A DNA stretch of 64,000 bases, taken from NCBI RefSeq assembly GCF_900104185.1, contig NZ_FNIZ01000012.1, forward strand, positions 52,038-116,037, in the 5' to 3' direction. The stretch comes from Halobacillus aidingensis (GTDB lineage Bacteria; Bacillota; Bacilli; Bacillales; Halobacillaceae). This document shows positions 1 through 9,004 of the stretch, in pieces (within the stretch, counting starts at the first letter, position 1; every line of letters starts with the position of its first letter). The notes below the pieces were generated by a model, which saw nothing but the letters and a program-made list of their open reading frames with translations, did not search any database and was not told the origin of the DNA. Made by a program: the position numbers and the translations under genes.

Positions 1-1122
1 CTGAATGTGGCAGAGCGCCTGCAAAAAGCTGTGCCTAACGGAGCGACTGTCTCGAGACAAGGCGGAGACGAGTTCATCATCCTCCTGCCGACGATTGACC
101 GGGAAGAAGGAGCCGTGAAATGTGCGAAAAGGATCCTTGAAGCCTTCAATGATTCTTTTGTAATCGGGGATCAGGAGATTTCCATCAAAACAAGTATCGG
201 CATCAGTCTTTTCCCAGAAAACGGGGATACCGTCGAGACGTTGATTAAACATGCGGATGTCGCTATGTACAAAGCGAAAGACCTGTCTGGCAATCAATAT
301 CAGCTGTTTTCACCGGAAATTGAGAGTCGCACGTTCGAACAAATCCAGCTTGAGAATGATCTTTTCAAGGCATTACAAAGAAATGATGAATTTGAACTGT
401 ATTACCAGCCTAAATTCGATGTACGTACAGAAAAGCTCATTGGTATGGAATCACTGATCCGGTGGAATCATCCACAGCTTGGCACTCTACCTCCCGGCCA
501 TTTCATTCCTCTCGCAGAGGAAACCGGTCTCATTACAAACCTTGGAGAATGGGTCATACGAGCAGCGTGTCAGCAAATGAATAAATGGGTGTCCTCTGGA
601 TATACAGACTTGACCGTATCCGCTAATTTATCTCCTCAACAATTCAATCAACAGAACCTTGTGCTTACGGTGGCTGACATATTAGAAGAAACCGGCCTCC
701 CCGCTAAGCACCTTGAACTTGAACTAACGGAGAATTTAATCATCCATAATACGAATCACACATTAAAAACAATCGGGCGATTGAAAGAACTCGGTGTCCA
801 AATTTCCATTGACGATTTTGGTACGGGGTATTCTTCCCTTGGCTATTTAAAAGATTTCCCTGTCGATACTTTAAAAATCGACAAATCCTTTATTAACGAC
901 GTCACAACAAATCGGAACAATGCGGCAATTACAAAAACCATCATCACCCTTGCTGACAGCCTGCAGCTCAACGTGATCGCAGAAGGGGTTGAACGAGCAG
1001 ATCAGGCCGCTTTCCTTGCAGAGCACGGTTGTCATTGGATCCAGGGGTTTTATTACAGTCATCCGTTACAAGCGGAAACATTTGAAGATCATTTTTTAAA
1101 ATCATTCATAAAAAGGGGATAA
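1..1122 (+). CDS. GGDEF-EAL domain protein, C-terminal part (5' end outside window)
   Basis: The frame is open from the first base of the window, so this is the 3' part of a longer gene. It encodes the end of a GGDEF domain (GGDEF at 61-75, then KHADVAMYKAK) followed by a complete EAL domain. The EAL signature reads ESLIRW, and the DDFGTGYSSL and IDKSFI motifs are present. Such proteins make and/or degrade cyclic di-GMP. The intact GGDEF suggests cyclase potential; ESL in place of EAL is a common variant and does not by itself abolish phosphodiesterase activity. Any sensor or membrane part lies upstream and cannot be seen. The next gene starts 5 nt downstream, so the two are probably co-transcribed. 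Confidence 0.9.
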   Translation: MNVAERLQKAVPNGATVSRQGGDEFIILLPTIDREEGAVKCAKRILEAFNDSFVIGDQEISIKTSIGISLFPENGDTVETLIKHADVAMYKAKDLSGNQYQLFSPEIESRTFEQIQLENDLFKALQRNDEFELYYQPKFDVRTEKLIGMESLIRWNHPQLGTLPPGHFIPLAEETGLITNLGEWVIRAACQQMNKWVSSGYTDLTVSANLSPQQFNQQNLVLTVADILEETGLPAKHLELELTENLIIHNTNHTLKTIGRLKELGVQISIDDFGTGYSSLGYLKDFPVDTLKIDKSFINDVTTNRNNAAITKTIITLADSLQLNVIAEGVERADQAAFLAEHGCHWIQGFYYSHPLQAETFEDHFLKSFIKRG

Positions 1123-1126
1123 GGCT

Positions 1127-2761
1127 ATGAAATCTGTTCGTGCTGTGTTGGATTACTTGGTTGCTGGTGAGGTATCTTATATTTTCGGAATACCGGCAGG
1201 ATCTGTGAATGCTTTCTTTGATGAACTTTACGATACTCCTTCGATCACACCAATTGTTACCAAACATGAAGGGGCCGCGTCTTATATGGCAGCTGCTTAT
1301 GCAAAGTATTCGGACTCCCTCGGTGTATGTATTGGAAGCAGCGGCCCTGGAGGAACAAACCTTGTGACAGGGGCAGCGAATGCCATGCGTGAACACCTCC
1401 CTGTACTATTTTTAACAGGAGCGGTTCCTGTAGACACTGTCGGTTTGAACGCTTCTCAAGAGTTACATGCCGACCCGCTCTACCACTCTGTCACGAAATA
1501 CAGTCAGAGAGTCGACCGTGCAGAAGACCTGCTTCCCGAAATTCACAAAGCCGTGGAGATCGCTATGACAGGAGTCCCCGGTCCCGTCCACATCGCCATG
1601 CCGATTGATGTTCAATTGACAGACATTCTGGAACCAGCCATTCCGACGTTCCCCCAACGAACGCCATTGCTTCCAACGGATGAGGTGGTCTTAGAAACAG
1701 CCAAAATGCTCGCATCAAGTGAAAGTGGCTTCCTATTCGTAGGACAAGGGATTCGTGGGGCAGTAGATGATGTTCTTGAACTTGCCGAAACATTGAACTG
1801 GCCGATTGTCACAAGTCCTCAAGCCAAAGGGTTCATTCCCGACCATCACCCTTTGAAGAGAGGAATCTTCGGTTTTGCCGGACATGAAGAAGCTTCTGAC
1901 CTGATCAATCATGGAAGTGAAGAAACCGTACTTGTGCTTGGCTCAAGTCTTGGGGAAACAGCCACAAACAATTGGAACCCAAATATTACGAAGAACCGGA
2001 CACTTATTCAAGTCGATTATGACGCGACCGTTTTCAACAGGAAATATCCCGTGGACCATCCGCTTCATGGAGACATCGATGTAACGGTTTCCTCTTTAAT
2101 CACAGCATTGAACGGGTTAGGTGTTAAACGGGCACCCTTCCCGGCTAAGGATTCTGCCGTTCCAGATGTGACCGAAGAGTTCAACTCACAAAACGTCTTA
2201 TGGTCCTTGCAGGAAAAGCTTCCTGCCGATACTCGTTTCACAATCGACATCGGTGAATTTATGGCTTACGTCGTCCACTACATGGGTGTGAAAAGTGAAG
2301 ATTCCTTTGATATCAATGTCCACTTCGGAGCGATGGGAAGCGGAATCGGAAGTGCCATTGGAGCAAAACTTGCTGACCCAGAACGTCCAACCGTAAGCAT
2401 TACGGGGGACGGCTGTTTCTTCATGCACGGCATGGAACTTCTGACAGCGAAAGAATACGACATCCCTGTTTTATTTATCGTCATGAATAACTCCAGACTC
2501 GGCATGGTCCATCATGGGCATACGCTTCAATACAAACGCGCACATGAGCGCTTTGGACAGGAAGAAGTAAATATCTCCCAGATGGCTGCATCCCTCGGCG
2601 TGCCAAATGCGCGTATTGAATCCATGGAAGATCTCAATGATGAGAACTTATCAGCCATTCTAAACGCAGAAGGTCCAGCTGTCTTAGAGGTATCTCTCGT
2701 TGATGATAACGTCCCTCCTATGGGCGACCGCGTGAAATTCCTATCTTCGTTCGGAAAATAA
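1127..2761 (+). CDS. Thiamine-diphosphate-dependent enzyme (acetolactate synthase / benzoylformate decarboxylase family)
   Basis: The 544-residue protein has the three-domain layout of ThDP enzymes. The N-terminal PYR domain carries the catalytic-type glutamate in KHEGAASYMAAAYAK (about residue 48) and a GPGGTN loop. A central domain follows. The C-terminal PP domain has the GDG...NN cofactor motif (GDGCFFMHG, then VMNNSRLGM). The family includes acetolactate synthase, pyruvate oxidase, and indolepyruvate and benzoylformate decarboxylases. The substrate cannot be decided from the sequence, and no ilvN-like small subunit lies beside it. An AAAGGGG ribosome site precedes the ATG. A hairpin right after the stop ends the transcript. 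Confidence 0.85.
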   Translation: MKSVRAVLDYLVAGEVSYIFGIPAGSVNAFFDELYDTPSITPIVTKHEGAASYMAAAYAKYSDSLGVCIGSSGPGGTNLVTGAANAMREHLPVLFLTGAVPVDTVGLNASQELHADPLYHSVTKYSQRVDRAEDLLPEIHKAVEIAMTGVPGPVHIAMPIDVQLTDILEPAIPTFPQRTPLLPTDEVVLETAKMLASSESGFLFVGQGIRGAVDDVLELAETLNWPIVTSPQAKGFIPDHHPLKRGIFGFAGHEEASDLINHGSEETVLVLGSSLGETATNNWNPNITKNRTLIQVDYDATVFNRKYPVDHPLHGDIDVTVSSLITALNGLGVKRAPFPAKDSAVPDVTEEFNSQNVLWSLQEKLPADTRFTIDIGEFMAYVVHYMGVKSEDSFDINVHFGAMGSGIGSAIGAKLADPERPTVSITGDGCFFMHGMELLTAKEYDIPVLFIVMNNSRLGMVHHGHTLQYKRAHERFGQEEVNISQMAASLGVPNARIESMEDLNDENLSAILNAEGPAVLEVSLVDDNVPPMGDRVKFLSSFGK

Positions 2762-2808
2762 ATGTGACTGATGAACGAACTTTATGGAAAAGCATTGAAA
2801 CTTCATGC

Positions 2809-2856
2809 CACCCTCTTTATGATAAAACTATCAATATGAAGAGGGTGTGCCTTTTT
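2809..2856 (+). terminator. Stem-loop terminator whose 3' arm carries the next gene's ribosome site
   Basis: CACCCTCTT (2809-2817) pairs with AAGAGGGTG (2839-2847), and an inner TGATA/TATCA stem lies in the loop. The downstream tract is CTTTTT. The GAGGG in the 3' arm is the only plausible Shine-Dalgarno for the lipoprotein starting at 2857. Confidence 0.6.
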
Positions 2857-3330
2857 ATGAAAAAATCATTATTCCTTATCCTTACGCTTTTGATCGGTAC
2901 CGCCCTTGCCGGGTGCTCTTCCGAATCCGAAGAGGAAGCCCATATCGAACACGTCAATGGCGACATTAGAGAAGAGACAGCATCTGTGACGACACTTCCA
3001 TCATTCATGGATGAAAAACCGCAGGAAATGCACGACATCTATATGGCTGCCGCCCAGAGTAAAGAATTGCTGGAGAACATCCCTTGCTACTGCGGATGCG
3101 GCGAGAGTGTAGGGCATCGGGACAATTATGACTGCTTTGTAAACAAAACCAATGAAGATGGCAGCATCGTTTGGGACGATCACGGCACAAAATGCGGCGT
3201 TTGTATGGAGATTGCCGCCCAATCGATCATCGATTATCAGGATGGTAAATCAATAAAAGAGATTCGCGAAAAGATTGATTCTACGTACGAAAACGGCTAC
3301 GCTGAACCAACACCAACACCAGCTTTATAA
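2857..3330 (+). CDS. PCYCGC-motif lipoprotein
   Basis: The 157-residue protein starts at the ATG preceded by GAGGG. A longer in-frame start at 2764 would hide the signal peptide. The N-terminus is a lipoprotein signal with lipobox LAGC (cysteine near residue 17), so the protein is predicted to be anchored to the outer face of the membrane. The mature part contains PCYCGCG, a further cysteine in the YDCF segment and a KCGVCM pair. This identifies the PCYCGC-motif family found in Bacillaceae. The cysteine pattern suggests metal or redox chemistry, but the biochemical role is unknown to me. A strong bidirectional terminator follows. Confidence 0.8.
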   Translation: MKKSLFLILTLLIGTALAGCSSESEEEAHIEHVNGDIREETASVTTLPSFMDEKPQEMHDIYMAAAQSKELLENIPCYCGCGESVGHRDNYDCFVNKTNEDGSIVWDDHGTKCGVCMEIAAQSIIDYQDGKSIKEIREKIDSTYENGYAEPTPTPAL

Positions 3331-3333
3331 TCT

Positions 3334-3363
3334 AAAAAAGACCAGAATACTCTGGTCTTTTTT
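3334..3363. terminator. Bidirectional rho-independent terminator
   Basis: AAAAAAGACCAGA is followed by TCTGGTCTTTTTT, a perfect stem with A and T tracts. It lies between convergent genes: the lipoprotein (plus) and the VOC protein (minus). Confidence 0.85.
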
Positions 3364-3395
3364 CAATTCCTCTATGATTCATTTAAAATCCCATA

Positions 3396-3779
3396 TTACT
3401 TATTTTCCATAACAGCAAAATACTGATCTTCATTGTCTGCAAAGTTAAATACCCTGCCCGTCGGCATATGAACAATTTCTCCTACGGTCACTTTTCTGTT
3501 TAACAAATCACGATGAAGCTGCTCAAAATGATCCGTGAAAAACATTAAGGAAGGTGGATCAAGGTTGAGGTCTGGAGACATTTTTGCAACCACTTCTTTA
3601 TTGTGAAGAACAATGGTTGTTTCCACTCCCTCGTCTGGAGCAACCTCAATCCATCTCATTCCTTCCCCGTTATTTTCTTCAGAAATTACTACGAACCCTA
3701 ATTTCTCTGTCCAAAAATTTACGGCTTCATCCTGGTCGTTCACATACAACATAATTTGACCTACTTTACTAAGCACCAT
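3396..3779 (-). CDS. VOC (glyoxalase/bleomycin-resistance) superfamily protein
   Basis: This 127-residue protein has the paired beta-alpha-beta-beta-beta pattern of the vicinal-oxygen-chelate fold. It opens with KVGQIMLYVNDQDEAVNFW and ends with a metal-site-like segment, FNFADNEDQYFAVME. Members include glyoxalase I, extradiol dioxygenases and bleomycin-binding proteins. The sequence does not point to one substrate. It is a single gene with a terminator on its 3' side and the TauE-type permease upstream on the same strand. Confidence 0.75.
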   Translation of the reverse strand: MVLSKVGQIMLYVNDQDEAVNFWTEKLGFVVISEENNGEGMRWIEVAPDEGVETTIVLHNKEVVAKMSPDLNLDPPSLMFFTDHFEQLHRDLLNRKVTVGEIVHMPTGRVFNFADNEDQYFAVMENK

Positions 3780-3908
3780 TCTTCACTCCCTGACAGTGAT
3801 ACTTAACTATTCGCTAGTTGGAGTGGGAATCCCTCTTATTATAGAAGCCTCTAAACGATGTCTCCCGCAATCTTGCCATTTTGCAGAAAAACTTTTAGCA
3901 GACCGGTT

Positions 3909-4661
3909 TTATGTAAAGAAGAATAGCCTGATCGCCATGGCAATGACGGCGACGATAAGGAACCTTTGGATCCACTTGTCCCCATGCTTGACCGCAAATT
4001 TGCTGCCTAAAAAAGCACCGAGGCTCGTACCGATGGCCAGCGTAATTCCATACCCCCAATGAATTTGATCATTGACGACGAAAACCACCAAGGCCGACAA
4101 TGTATAAACGGCAACGACAAAAACTTTGATGCTATTAATCTTCACTAAAGACATGCCAGTCACTAAGGTCAGCGCTGCTATGATCACAAAGCCTACACCT
4201 GCTTGGATGAACCCTCCATAGATGCCTATAAAAAAGAAGATAAGAACCAAACCTATCTTTTTCATCCGGGAGTTCTGGCCGCTTGCCGCGGACAGGTTTT
4301 TGTGAGGTTTCCATATCATGATCACTAAAACCACAATCATGACAATGGATAGAATACGATTGAATAGATCATCCGGGATATTCACCGCAATTTGTGCACC
4401 AACGATCGAACCGATGAGAGCCGGTATAGCTAATAGGAGACTGAATTTGCCATCAAAATAGCCGTCTTTACGATAAGAGGCGATAGCGACAATATTCTGT
4501 GCCATCAACGCAATTCGGTTGGTACCATTGGCTACGGCGGAAGGCAGCCCGAAGAAAATGAGTATAGGCAGTGTTAAAAGAGACCCTCCACCTGCGATGA
4601 CGTTAATAAAGCCTGCTCCAATCCCTACCCCTAAAATAGCGAGAAAAGATAGAATGGTCAC
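3909..4661 (-). CDS. TauE/SafE (TSUP) family membrane permease
   Basis: The 250-residue, very hydrophobic protein has about eight predicted membrane helices. Its N-terminus has the family pattern: GVGIGAGFINVIAGGGSLLT with a conserved GGGS, then NGTNRIA. TSUP proteins move sulfite, sulfonates or other organic anions across the membrane; the substrate here is unknown. The GTG start has the strong site AAGGAGGGGAGATC. The gene lies just downstream of a small lipoprotein gene on the same strand (24 nt gap), so the two may be co-transcribed. Confidence 0.85.
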   Translation of the reverse strand: MTILSFLAILGVGIGAGFINVIAGGGSLLTLPILIFFGLPSAVANGTNRIALMAQNIVAIASYRKDGYFDGKFSLLLAIPALIGSIVGAQIAVNIPDDLFNRILSIVMIVVLVIMIWKPHKNLSAASGQNSRMKKIGLVLIFFFIGIYGGFIQAGVGFVIIAALTLVTGMSLVKINSIKVFVVAVYTLSALVVFVVNDQIHWGYGITLAIGTSLGAFLGSKFAVKHGDKWIQRFLIVAVIAMAIRLFFFT

Positions 4662-4685
4662 GATCTCCCCTCCTTTCTATTTAAT

Positions 4686-5069
4686 TTAATCTGGTGCGCC
4701 TGCACGATCTATATATTCTGCTACTTCATCCAAGTTCGTCGTCTTCAACACAATTCCTTCTCGATTTAAAATGAAATAGGTCGGGAAACGAACAATTTCT
4801 TCTCCATGCGCTTGTATAGGGGCTTCTTTTTTCACTTGAACGTCCACCTGAGTAAGATCGATCGCTTCATTCCCTTGCATTTTGGCTACAAGATCATACA
4901 TCCGTTCATATTCTGGATCCGACTCTCCTTCAGTCGGCACTTCCTCCACAAAGGCCTGAAAGTGGATGTCCCCTTCCCTCTCAGGTAATGGCAGGGACTG
5001 TTGTTTATTTGTACACCCCGTTAATATGAACAGTAAAATGATCAAACACCAAAGATACGTATTTCTCAA
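4686..5069 (-). CDS. Small lipoprotein with thioredoxin-like C-terminal segment
   Basis: I place the start at the TTG at 5069 because AAGGAGGTGA lies the right distance upstream. An in-frame GTG at 5078 falls inside that ribosome site. The protein of about 127 residues begins with a hydrophobic signal ending in the lipobox ILTGC, so it is predicted to be lipid-anchored outside the membrane. The C-terminal half (IVRFPTYFILNREGIVLKT) resembles the cis-proline end of a thioredoxin fold. No CXXC active site is visible, so a classical redox role is unlikely. The function is unknown. Confidence 0.65.
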   Translation of the reverse strand: MRNTYLWCLIILLFILTGCTNKQQSLPLPEREGDIHFQAFVEEVPTEGESDPEYERMYDLVAKMQGNEAIDLTQVDVQVKKEAPIQAHGEEIVRFPTYFILNREGIVLKTTNLDEVAEYIDRAGAPD

Positions 5070-5126
5070 ATCATTCACCTCCTTCTTTCTATCTCCTCAT
5101 ACAAAAAAATATAACATCCACCGTTA

Positions 5127-5162
5127 AAAAAAGCAGAACCTCCGATTTGAGGTCCTGCTTTT
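5127..5162 (-). terminator. Terminator of the GntR-ABC-sigma operon
   Basis: On the minus strand, GCAGGACCTC pairs with GAGGTTCTGC, followed by TTTTTTT. It lies directly after the ECF sigma factor stop codon. Confidence 0.85.
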
Positions 5163-5165
5163 GAA

Positions 5166-5687
5166 CTATGCCGTAGAGTAATGGTGTATTACTTCTCCCA
5201 GTTTCCCTTTCATGGCCTGCCTTGCCCGGTGAAGGCGTGATTTAACGGCCGCTTGTGTGATATGAAGCGTTTGGGCGATTTCCTTTTCTTGCAGTTGTTT
5301 ATCGTAACTTAATTGAAACACCGCACGAAGCTTAGGGGACAATGTGCTGATCCGCTTCTTGATATCTTCTTCAAGATGACGGCATTCACATATATGTTCG
5401 ACATCAGATGCAGCATTCTCGTAGAAAGGTTGAGGTACCGGCATTTCCTCTATCGGCAAAAGGACCGCCTTCTTTTCTTTGCGCAGAAGGTCAATCGCTT
5501 TCCGGTGGGCGATGGTGGAAAGCCATGCTCCCACCTTCCCTTCTTCACGGACTTCATCGAGTTTATTGTACGCTTTTATAAAGGTTTCTTGAAGGATATC
5601 CTCGGCTGAACTAGGGTTCTTTGTCACTTTTAAAGCTGTGTAATAGACACGATGATAATATTGTTCATACATCTCACAAAAGTCCAT
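5166..5687 (-). CDS. ECF-type RNA polymerase sigma factor
   Basis: The 173-residue protein has region 2 (YHRVYYTALKVTKNPSSAED, then ILQETFIKAYNKL) and region 4 with a helix-turn-helix (QEKEIAQTLHITQAAVKSRL). It matches the sigma-70 ECF family. The start follows AGGGAGAGATACAGGAAG. It begins 18 nt after the ABC permease stop and is followed by a terminator, so it looks like the last gene of the GntR-ATPase-permease operon. ECF factors usually sit beside an anti-sigma gene, and none is visible here. The permease or another protein might supply that control. Confidence 0.85.
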   Translation of the reverse strand: MDFCEMYEQYYHRVYYTALKVTKNPSSAEDILQETFIKAYNKLDEVREEGKVGAWLSTIAHRKAIDLLRKEKKAVLLPIEEMPVPQPFYENAASDVEHICECRHLEEDIKKRISTLSPKLRAVFQLSYDKQLQEKEIAQTLHITQAAVKSRLHRARQAMKGKLGEVIHHYSTA

Positions 5688-5705
5688 CTTCCTGTATCTC
5701 TCCCT

Positions 5706-7700
5706 TTATTCGAAGTGTTCCTTTATAAAGTTTGGCGCGTCACCTTCATCGAAACTTAGGACCTCGTAAGGTTCAGGGTCGTTTTTATCGAAATAAAAAG
5801 CTACAAGATAAGCTCCCTCTTCTTTATTTGCTTTTCCTTCGAAGAGCGTTTCGATTTGCGCATTGTTTGTAACTTCAAGAGGTTCAATGTCATCTCCTCT
5901 TAATCGTTCAAAGACAAATCGAGGTCTGCTATATCGATCGTCTAGACTTTGAGGCCAGCTGTAGACTTCAGCACGCTGTACGTCTTCGGCCTGGGTCATC
6001 ACTTGTTCGTACATGCCCTCTTCTTTCAACCACTCCATCGTATTTTCATAGGATGGGTAAAGGCGAACATAATATGGATTCTCACGTGTACCATTCACGG
6101 TAAAGGTAACCCCTGTATCCAATCCTTTTGGTGTAACCATTTCGTCATATGAAAGTTGTTCAAGGTCCTGTTTTAACACTTCCATAAATGCAGAGATTTT
6201 CTCCGGATCGTATAAATCCTTTCCGACCTGACCTGAATAAGGGTGCATCAACAATTGATTAATTTCAGAAACATCCAATGCAAGCACAGGATATTGAATA
6301 CTTTTGTATTCTTGTGTTTCATAAACAGATTTCTTCTCATCCCTCACTTTTTTTTCATCTATACGATACTGGCGATAGATCTCACTTCCGTCCTCCATTT
6401 GATAGACAAAGAAGAAATAATCTTCCCCTTTCTTTAAAGGGTTACTCACATTGATTAGCTTCTCATGAAGGTTTATCGCAGATTGGATTGCCGCTTCAGA
6501 AGTAATGTAAGGAACTTTCATATCGTGATCAGCAAGTTGTTGATATTCCCAATACCCACTACTGATATAGACCTTTTCTACTTCATTCTGTTCAGGGACA
6601 TAGGATTCGTAACTCTGCCAAAGGAGTGGAATAGCCGCAATTATAACACCAGCAGCCACACCATAACCCAGCCACCCCTTTAAGTTTTTCAAGTTGAAAA
6701 CTCTCCAAGTTTTTTCTAGAAGCATAGAAGCTGCAGCAAAACCGAACGTTCCTCCAATGACATAACCCGTGATCATCCAACTATAAGTATTTTGGGCAAC
6801 ACTGAAATACATACCTCCAAATAAAGCGAAGCAGAAGGTTACCCCCAGTTTGAAAACCGGGTTCAGGGCGTTTACCGCTAACGCACGGCCTGCCGCTTCC
6901 AGAGGACGTTTTTTATACAGCCACACGGAAGCCACGTAAAAGAGAATGGCTATGCCCCCATAAATGAATAGGGATAGAACCTCTACAGGGACACTTACCT
7001 CCTCCGGACCATAGCTCCGATATTCCAAAAGGTCTACCAGTGGTGAGAAATACTGAACGGAACGGTCCAACACCATGTCACCTGAATATCCCTTGATATA
7101 AGAGGTTAGGTGAAAAGCAATCAACCCATATAACCCCACAGGTAAAAATAGTAGAATGAAAGTCAAAACTCCTTGCACAGCGGATATTCCGGTTAAAGTT
7201 CCGACAAAAACGCCTGCCGCAAAAATAAGAAGGGTCATCGTCGTAAACAGCCACAGCCAGTAACTAGCATTTGCCAAAGTATAGTACTCTGTGACATCCG
7301 TTACTCCAGCCGTAATAACGAGAACCAAATAGTTCAATAAAATCGGCAAGATTAATAGAATCATGCCTGAGAGAATATGGTGGTGAAACAGTTTCCCTCT
7401 CTTCATAGGAAAACTGTGAGCAAAATCTGAAGCTCCTTTGACATGCAGGTAACGGAATAAAAACACCGCCATCAGCACAGGCATCACAATTAATAATAGG
7501 GACTGAAGCTCATAAGCAAATATACCGCCAAATAACCCACGATCATCTGTGATACGAGGTTCATCTCTACCGAATTCCATGAATAATTGCATCGGTACAA
7601 TGAAGAACAATCCTAAAAAGTAAACGATACTGACCCATCCGACATTTCGGAAATCCTGCTTGATGATCTCTTTATTAAACGAGGATGTTTTCGAACGCAT
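5706..7700 (-). CDS. ABC transporter permease with large extracytoplasmic domain (Ytr-like)
   Basis: The start is the ATG at 7700, preceded by GGGAGGTG. It overlaps the end of the ATPase gene by 26 nt; a longer frame to 7820 lacks a ribosome site. The 664-residue protein has about six N-terminal membrane helices up to roughly residue 310, more helices to about residue 410, then a hydrophilic C-terminal domain of about 250 residues. With the ATPase and the YtrA-like regulator it forms an ABC system of the kind linked to cell-wall antibiotic stress in Bacillus. The substrate is not deducible. Confidence 0.8.
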   Translation of the reverse strand: MRSKTSSFNKEIIKQDFRNVGWVSIVYFLGLFFIVPMQLFMEFGRDEPRITDDRGLFGGIFAYELQSLLLIVMPVLMAVFLFRYLHVKGASDFAHSFPMKRGKLFHHHILSGMILLILPILLNYLVLVITAGVTDVTEYYTLANASYWLWLFTTMTLLIFAAGVFVGTLTGISAVQGVLTFILLFLPVGLYGLIAFHLTSYIKGYSGDMVLDRSVQYFSPLVDLLEYRSYGPEEVSVPVEVLSLFIYGGIAILFYVASVWLYKKRPLEAAGRALAVNALNPVFKLGVTFCFALFGGMYFSVAQNTYSWMITGYVIGGTFGFAAASMLLEKTWRVFNLKNLKGWLGYGVAAGVIIAAIPLLWQSYESYVPEQNEVEKVYISSGYWEYQQLADHDMKVPYITSEAAIQSAINLHEKLINVSNPLKKGEDYFFFVYQMEDGSEIYRQYRIDEKKVRDEKKSVYETQEYKSIQYPVLALDVSEINQLLMHPYSGQVGKDLYDPEKISAFMEVLKQDLEQLSYDEMVTPKGLDTGVTFTVNGTRENPYYVRLYPSYENTMEWLKEEGMYEQVMTQAEDVQRAEVYSWPQSLDDRYSRPRFVFERLRGDDIEPLEVTNNAQIETLFEGKANKEEGAYLVAFYFDKNDPEPYEVLSFDEGDAPNFIKEHFE

Positions 7701-8574
7701 ACCCGACACCTCCCATTTCATAAATAAAGATCTCCTCAAGCGTAAGTGGAAGCCTGTCATATACGAGAGGCCGGTGATCTTTGATTTCAGCTGATATGTC
7801 AGCTTCACTTCCGCGGACAATCAGCAGCCAGACACTGCCACGCTTTTCTTTGTGAAGAATATCCAGATTCGCTTCCTCCGGCTGAAAGGAATCGTCATTG
7901 AAAGCGACCTGGATTTTATGAACATCGGCTTTTAAATCATCCAAATCACGTTCAAGAAGGATTTCCCCTTTATGTAGGATTCCGACATGATCACAGATGT
8001 CTTCGACTTCCCTCAAGTTATGGGAAGAAATTAATACCGTCATCTCCCGTTCAGCCACATCCTGAATGATCAAGTTCCGGACTTTCTGCCTCATAACAGC
8101 ATCGAGTCCATCGAATGGCTCATCAAGAATCAAAACATCAGGCATAGCCGACATCGCCAACCAAAAGGCGACCTGACGCTGCATCCCTTTGGAAAACTGA
8201 CTGATTTTCTTTTTTTCATCCAGCTGGAAGACTTTCTTTAATTTTTCATATCGTTCTTCGTTCCAACTGTCGTACATAGACCGGTTATAATCGGCCATTT
8301 GACGGGTGGTGTATTGGGGAAGAAAGTAAAGACTGTCGGGGATGAAGACCATCCTCTGTTTAACGGATTCGTTCTCAAACACGTCATCCTCCAAAATATG
8401 AACCTGGCCATTATTCTGTTTGAGAATACCCGTTAGAATTCTCATTAATGTTGTTTTCCCTGCACCATTAGAACCAAGAAGACCATAGATGGATCCTTTA
8501 TTCACACGAAAAGAAACGTCATTCAAAATCTTGGTTCGATCAAACGATTTGCTGACCGTATTGACTTCAATCAT
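7675..8574 (-). CDS. ABC transporter ATP-binding protein (YtrB-like)
   Basis: The 299-residue ATPase starts at the ATG at 8574, overlapping the GntR stop by 8 nt, with AGGGGGG upstream. It has Walker A (GSNGAGKTT), a degenerate signature (FSKGMQRQ), Walker B (VLILDEPFDGLDA) and a switch histidine in ISSHNLREVE. The FSKGM-type signature is typical of the YtrB/BcrA-like group that pairs with large permeases. It powers the permease encoded immediately downstream, which its gene overlaps. Confidence 0.9.
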   Translation of the reverse strand: MIEVNTVSKSFDRTKILNDVSFRVNKGSIYGLLGSNGAGKTTLMRILTGILKQNNGQVHILEDDVFENESVKQRMVFIPDSLYFLPQYTTRQMADYNRSMYDSWNEERYEKLKKVFQLDEKKKISQFSKGMQRQVAFWLAMSAMPDVLILDEPFDGLDAVMRQKVRNLIIQDVAEREMTVLISSHNLREVEDICDHVGILHKGEILLERDLDDLKADVHKIQVAFNDDSFQPEEANLDILHKEKRGSVWLLIVRGSEADISAEIKDHRPLVYDRLPLTLEEIFIYEMGGVGYAFENILV

Positions 8575-8944
8575 CCTGCTGCCCCCCTTCAACTTCACGG
8601 AGAAGAGCTGCGATCTCTTCTGAAGTCATCCCTAAATAAATCGCTTCCGCAAACAGCTTCTTCAACTCTTCTCTCACTTTTTTCAACTCCTCTTCATTGT
8701 CGACTTTTCCAGAAGGATGCACGAAGCTGCCCTTCCCCTTCAACGAGTAGATATACCCTTGCGACTCTAACTCCCGATATGCTTTCTGAATCGTATTCGG
8801 ATTGATTGTCAACTGTTGGGCAAGTTCCCTCACAGAAGGTAGTTTTTCATCTTCCTTCAGAACGTCATTAATAATCAGTTGCTTCAGCTTTTCCACGAGC
8901 TGCTCGTAAATCGGCTTTCGGCTCCTGACGTCCAACTCAAACAT
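8567..8944 (-). CDS. GntR family transcriptional regulator, YtrA subfamily
   Basis: The 125-residue protein starts at the ATG at 8944, just after GGAGGTGGCTGG. The winged helix-turn-helix is clear (KPIYEQLVEKLKQLIINDV, then LPSVRELAQQLTINPNTIQK). The short C-terminal part is helical, with no large effector domain, as expected for YtrA-type regulators that repress their own ABC operon. A candidate operator lies upstream at 8980-9004. This is the first gene of the regulator-ATPase-permease-sigma operon. Confidence 0.9.
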   Translation of the reverse strand: MFELDVRSRKPIYEQLVEKLKQLIINDVLKEDEKLPSVRELAQQLTINPNTIQKAYRELESQGYIYSLKGKGSFVHPSGKVDNEEELKKVREELKKLFAEAIYLGMTSEEIAALLREVEGGQQDD

Positions 8945-8979
8945 CCAGCCACCTCCAACGGTGTGTTCTATCTGTATTA

Positions 8980-9004
8980 ACTGTATTATTACTTCTAGTA
9001 CAGT
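8980..9004 (-). promoter_or_regulatory. Candidate YtrA-type operator upstream of the GntR gene
   Basis: ACTGTA, 13 nt, TACAGT: a 6-bp inverted repeat about 36 nt upstream of the gntR start. Its geometry matches the AGTGTA-N13-TACACT site I recall for B. subtilis YtrA. A second CTGTA half-site lies at 8972-8976. Confidence 0.6.

Noticed and set aside
3796..4062. 88-residue plus-strand frame
   Set aside because: It is mostly antisense to the TauE-type permease gene and has no ribosome site.
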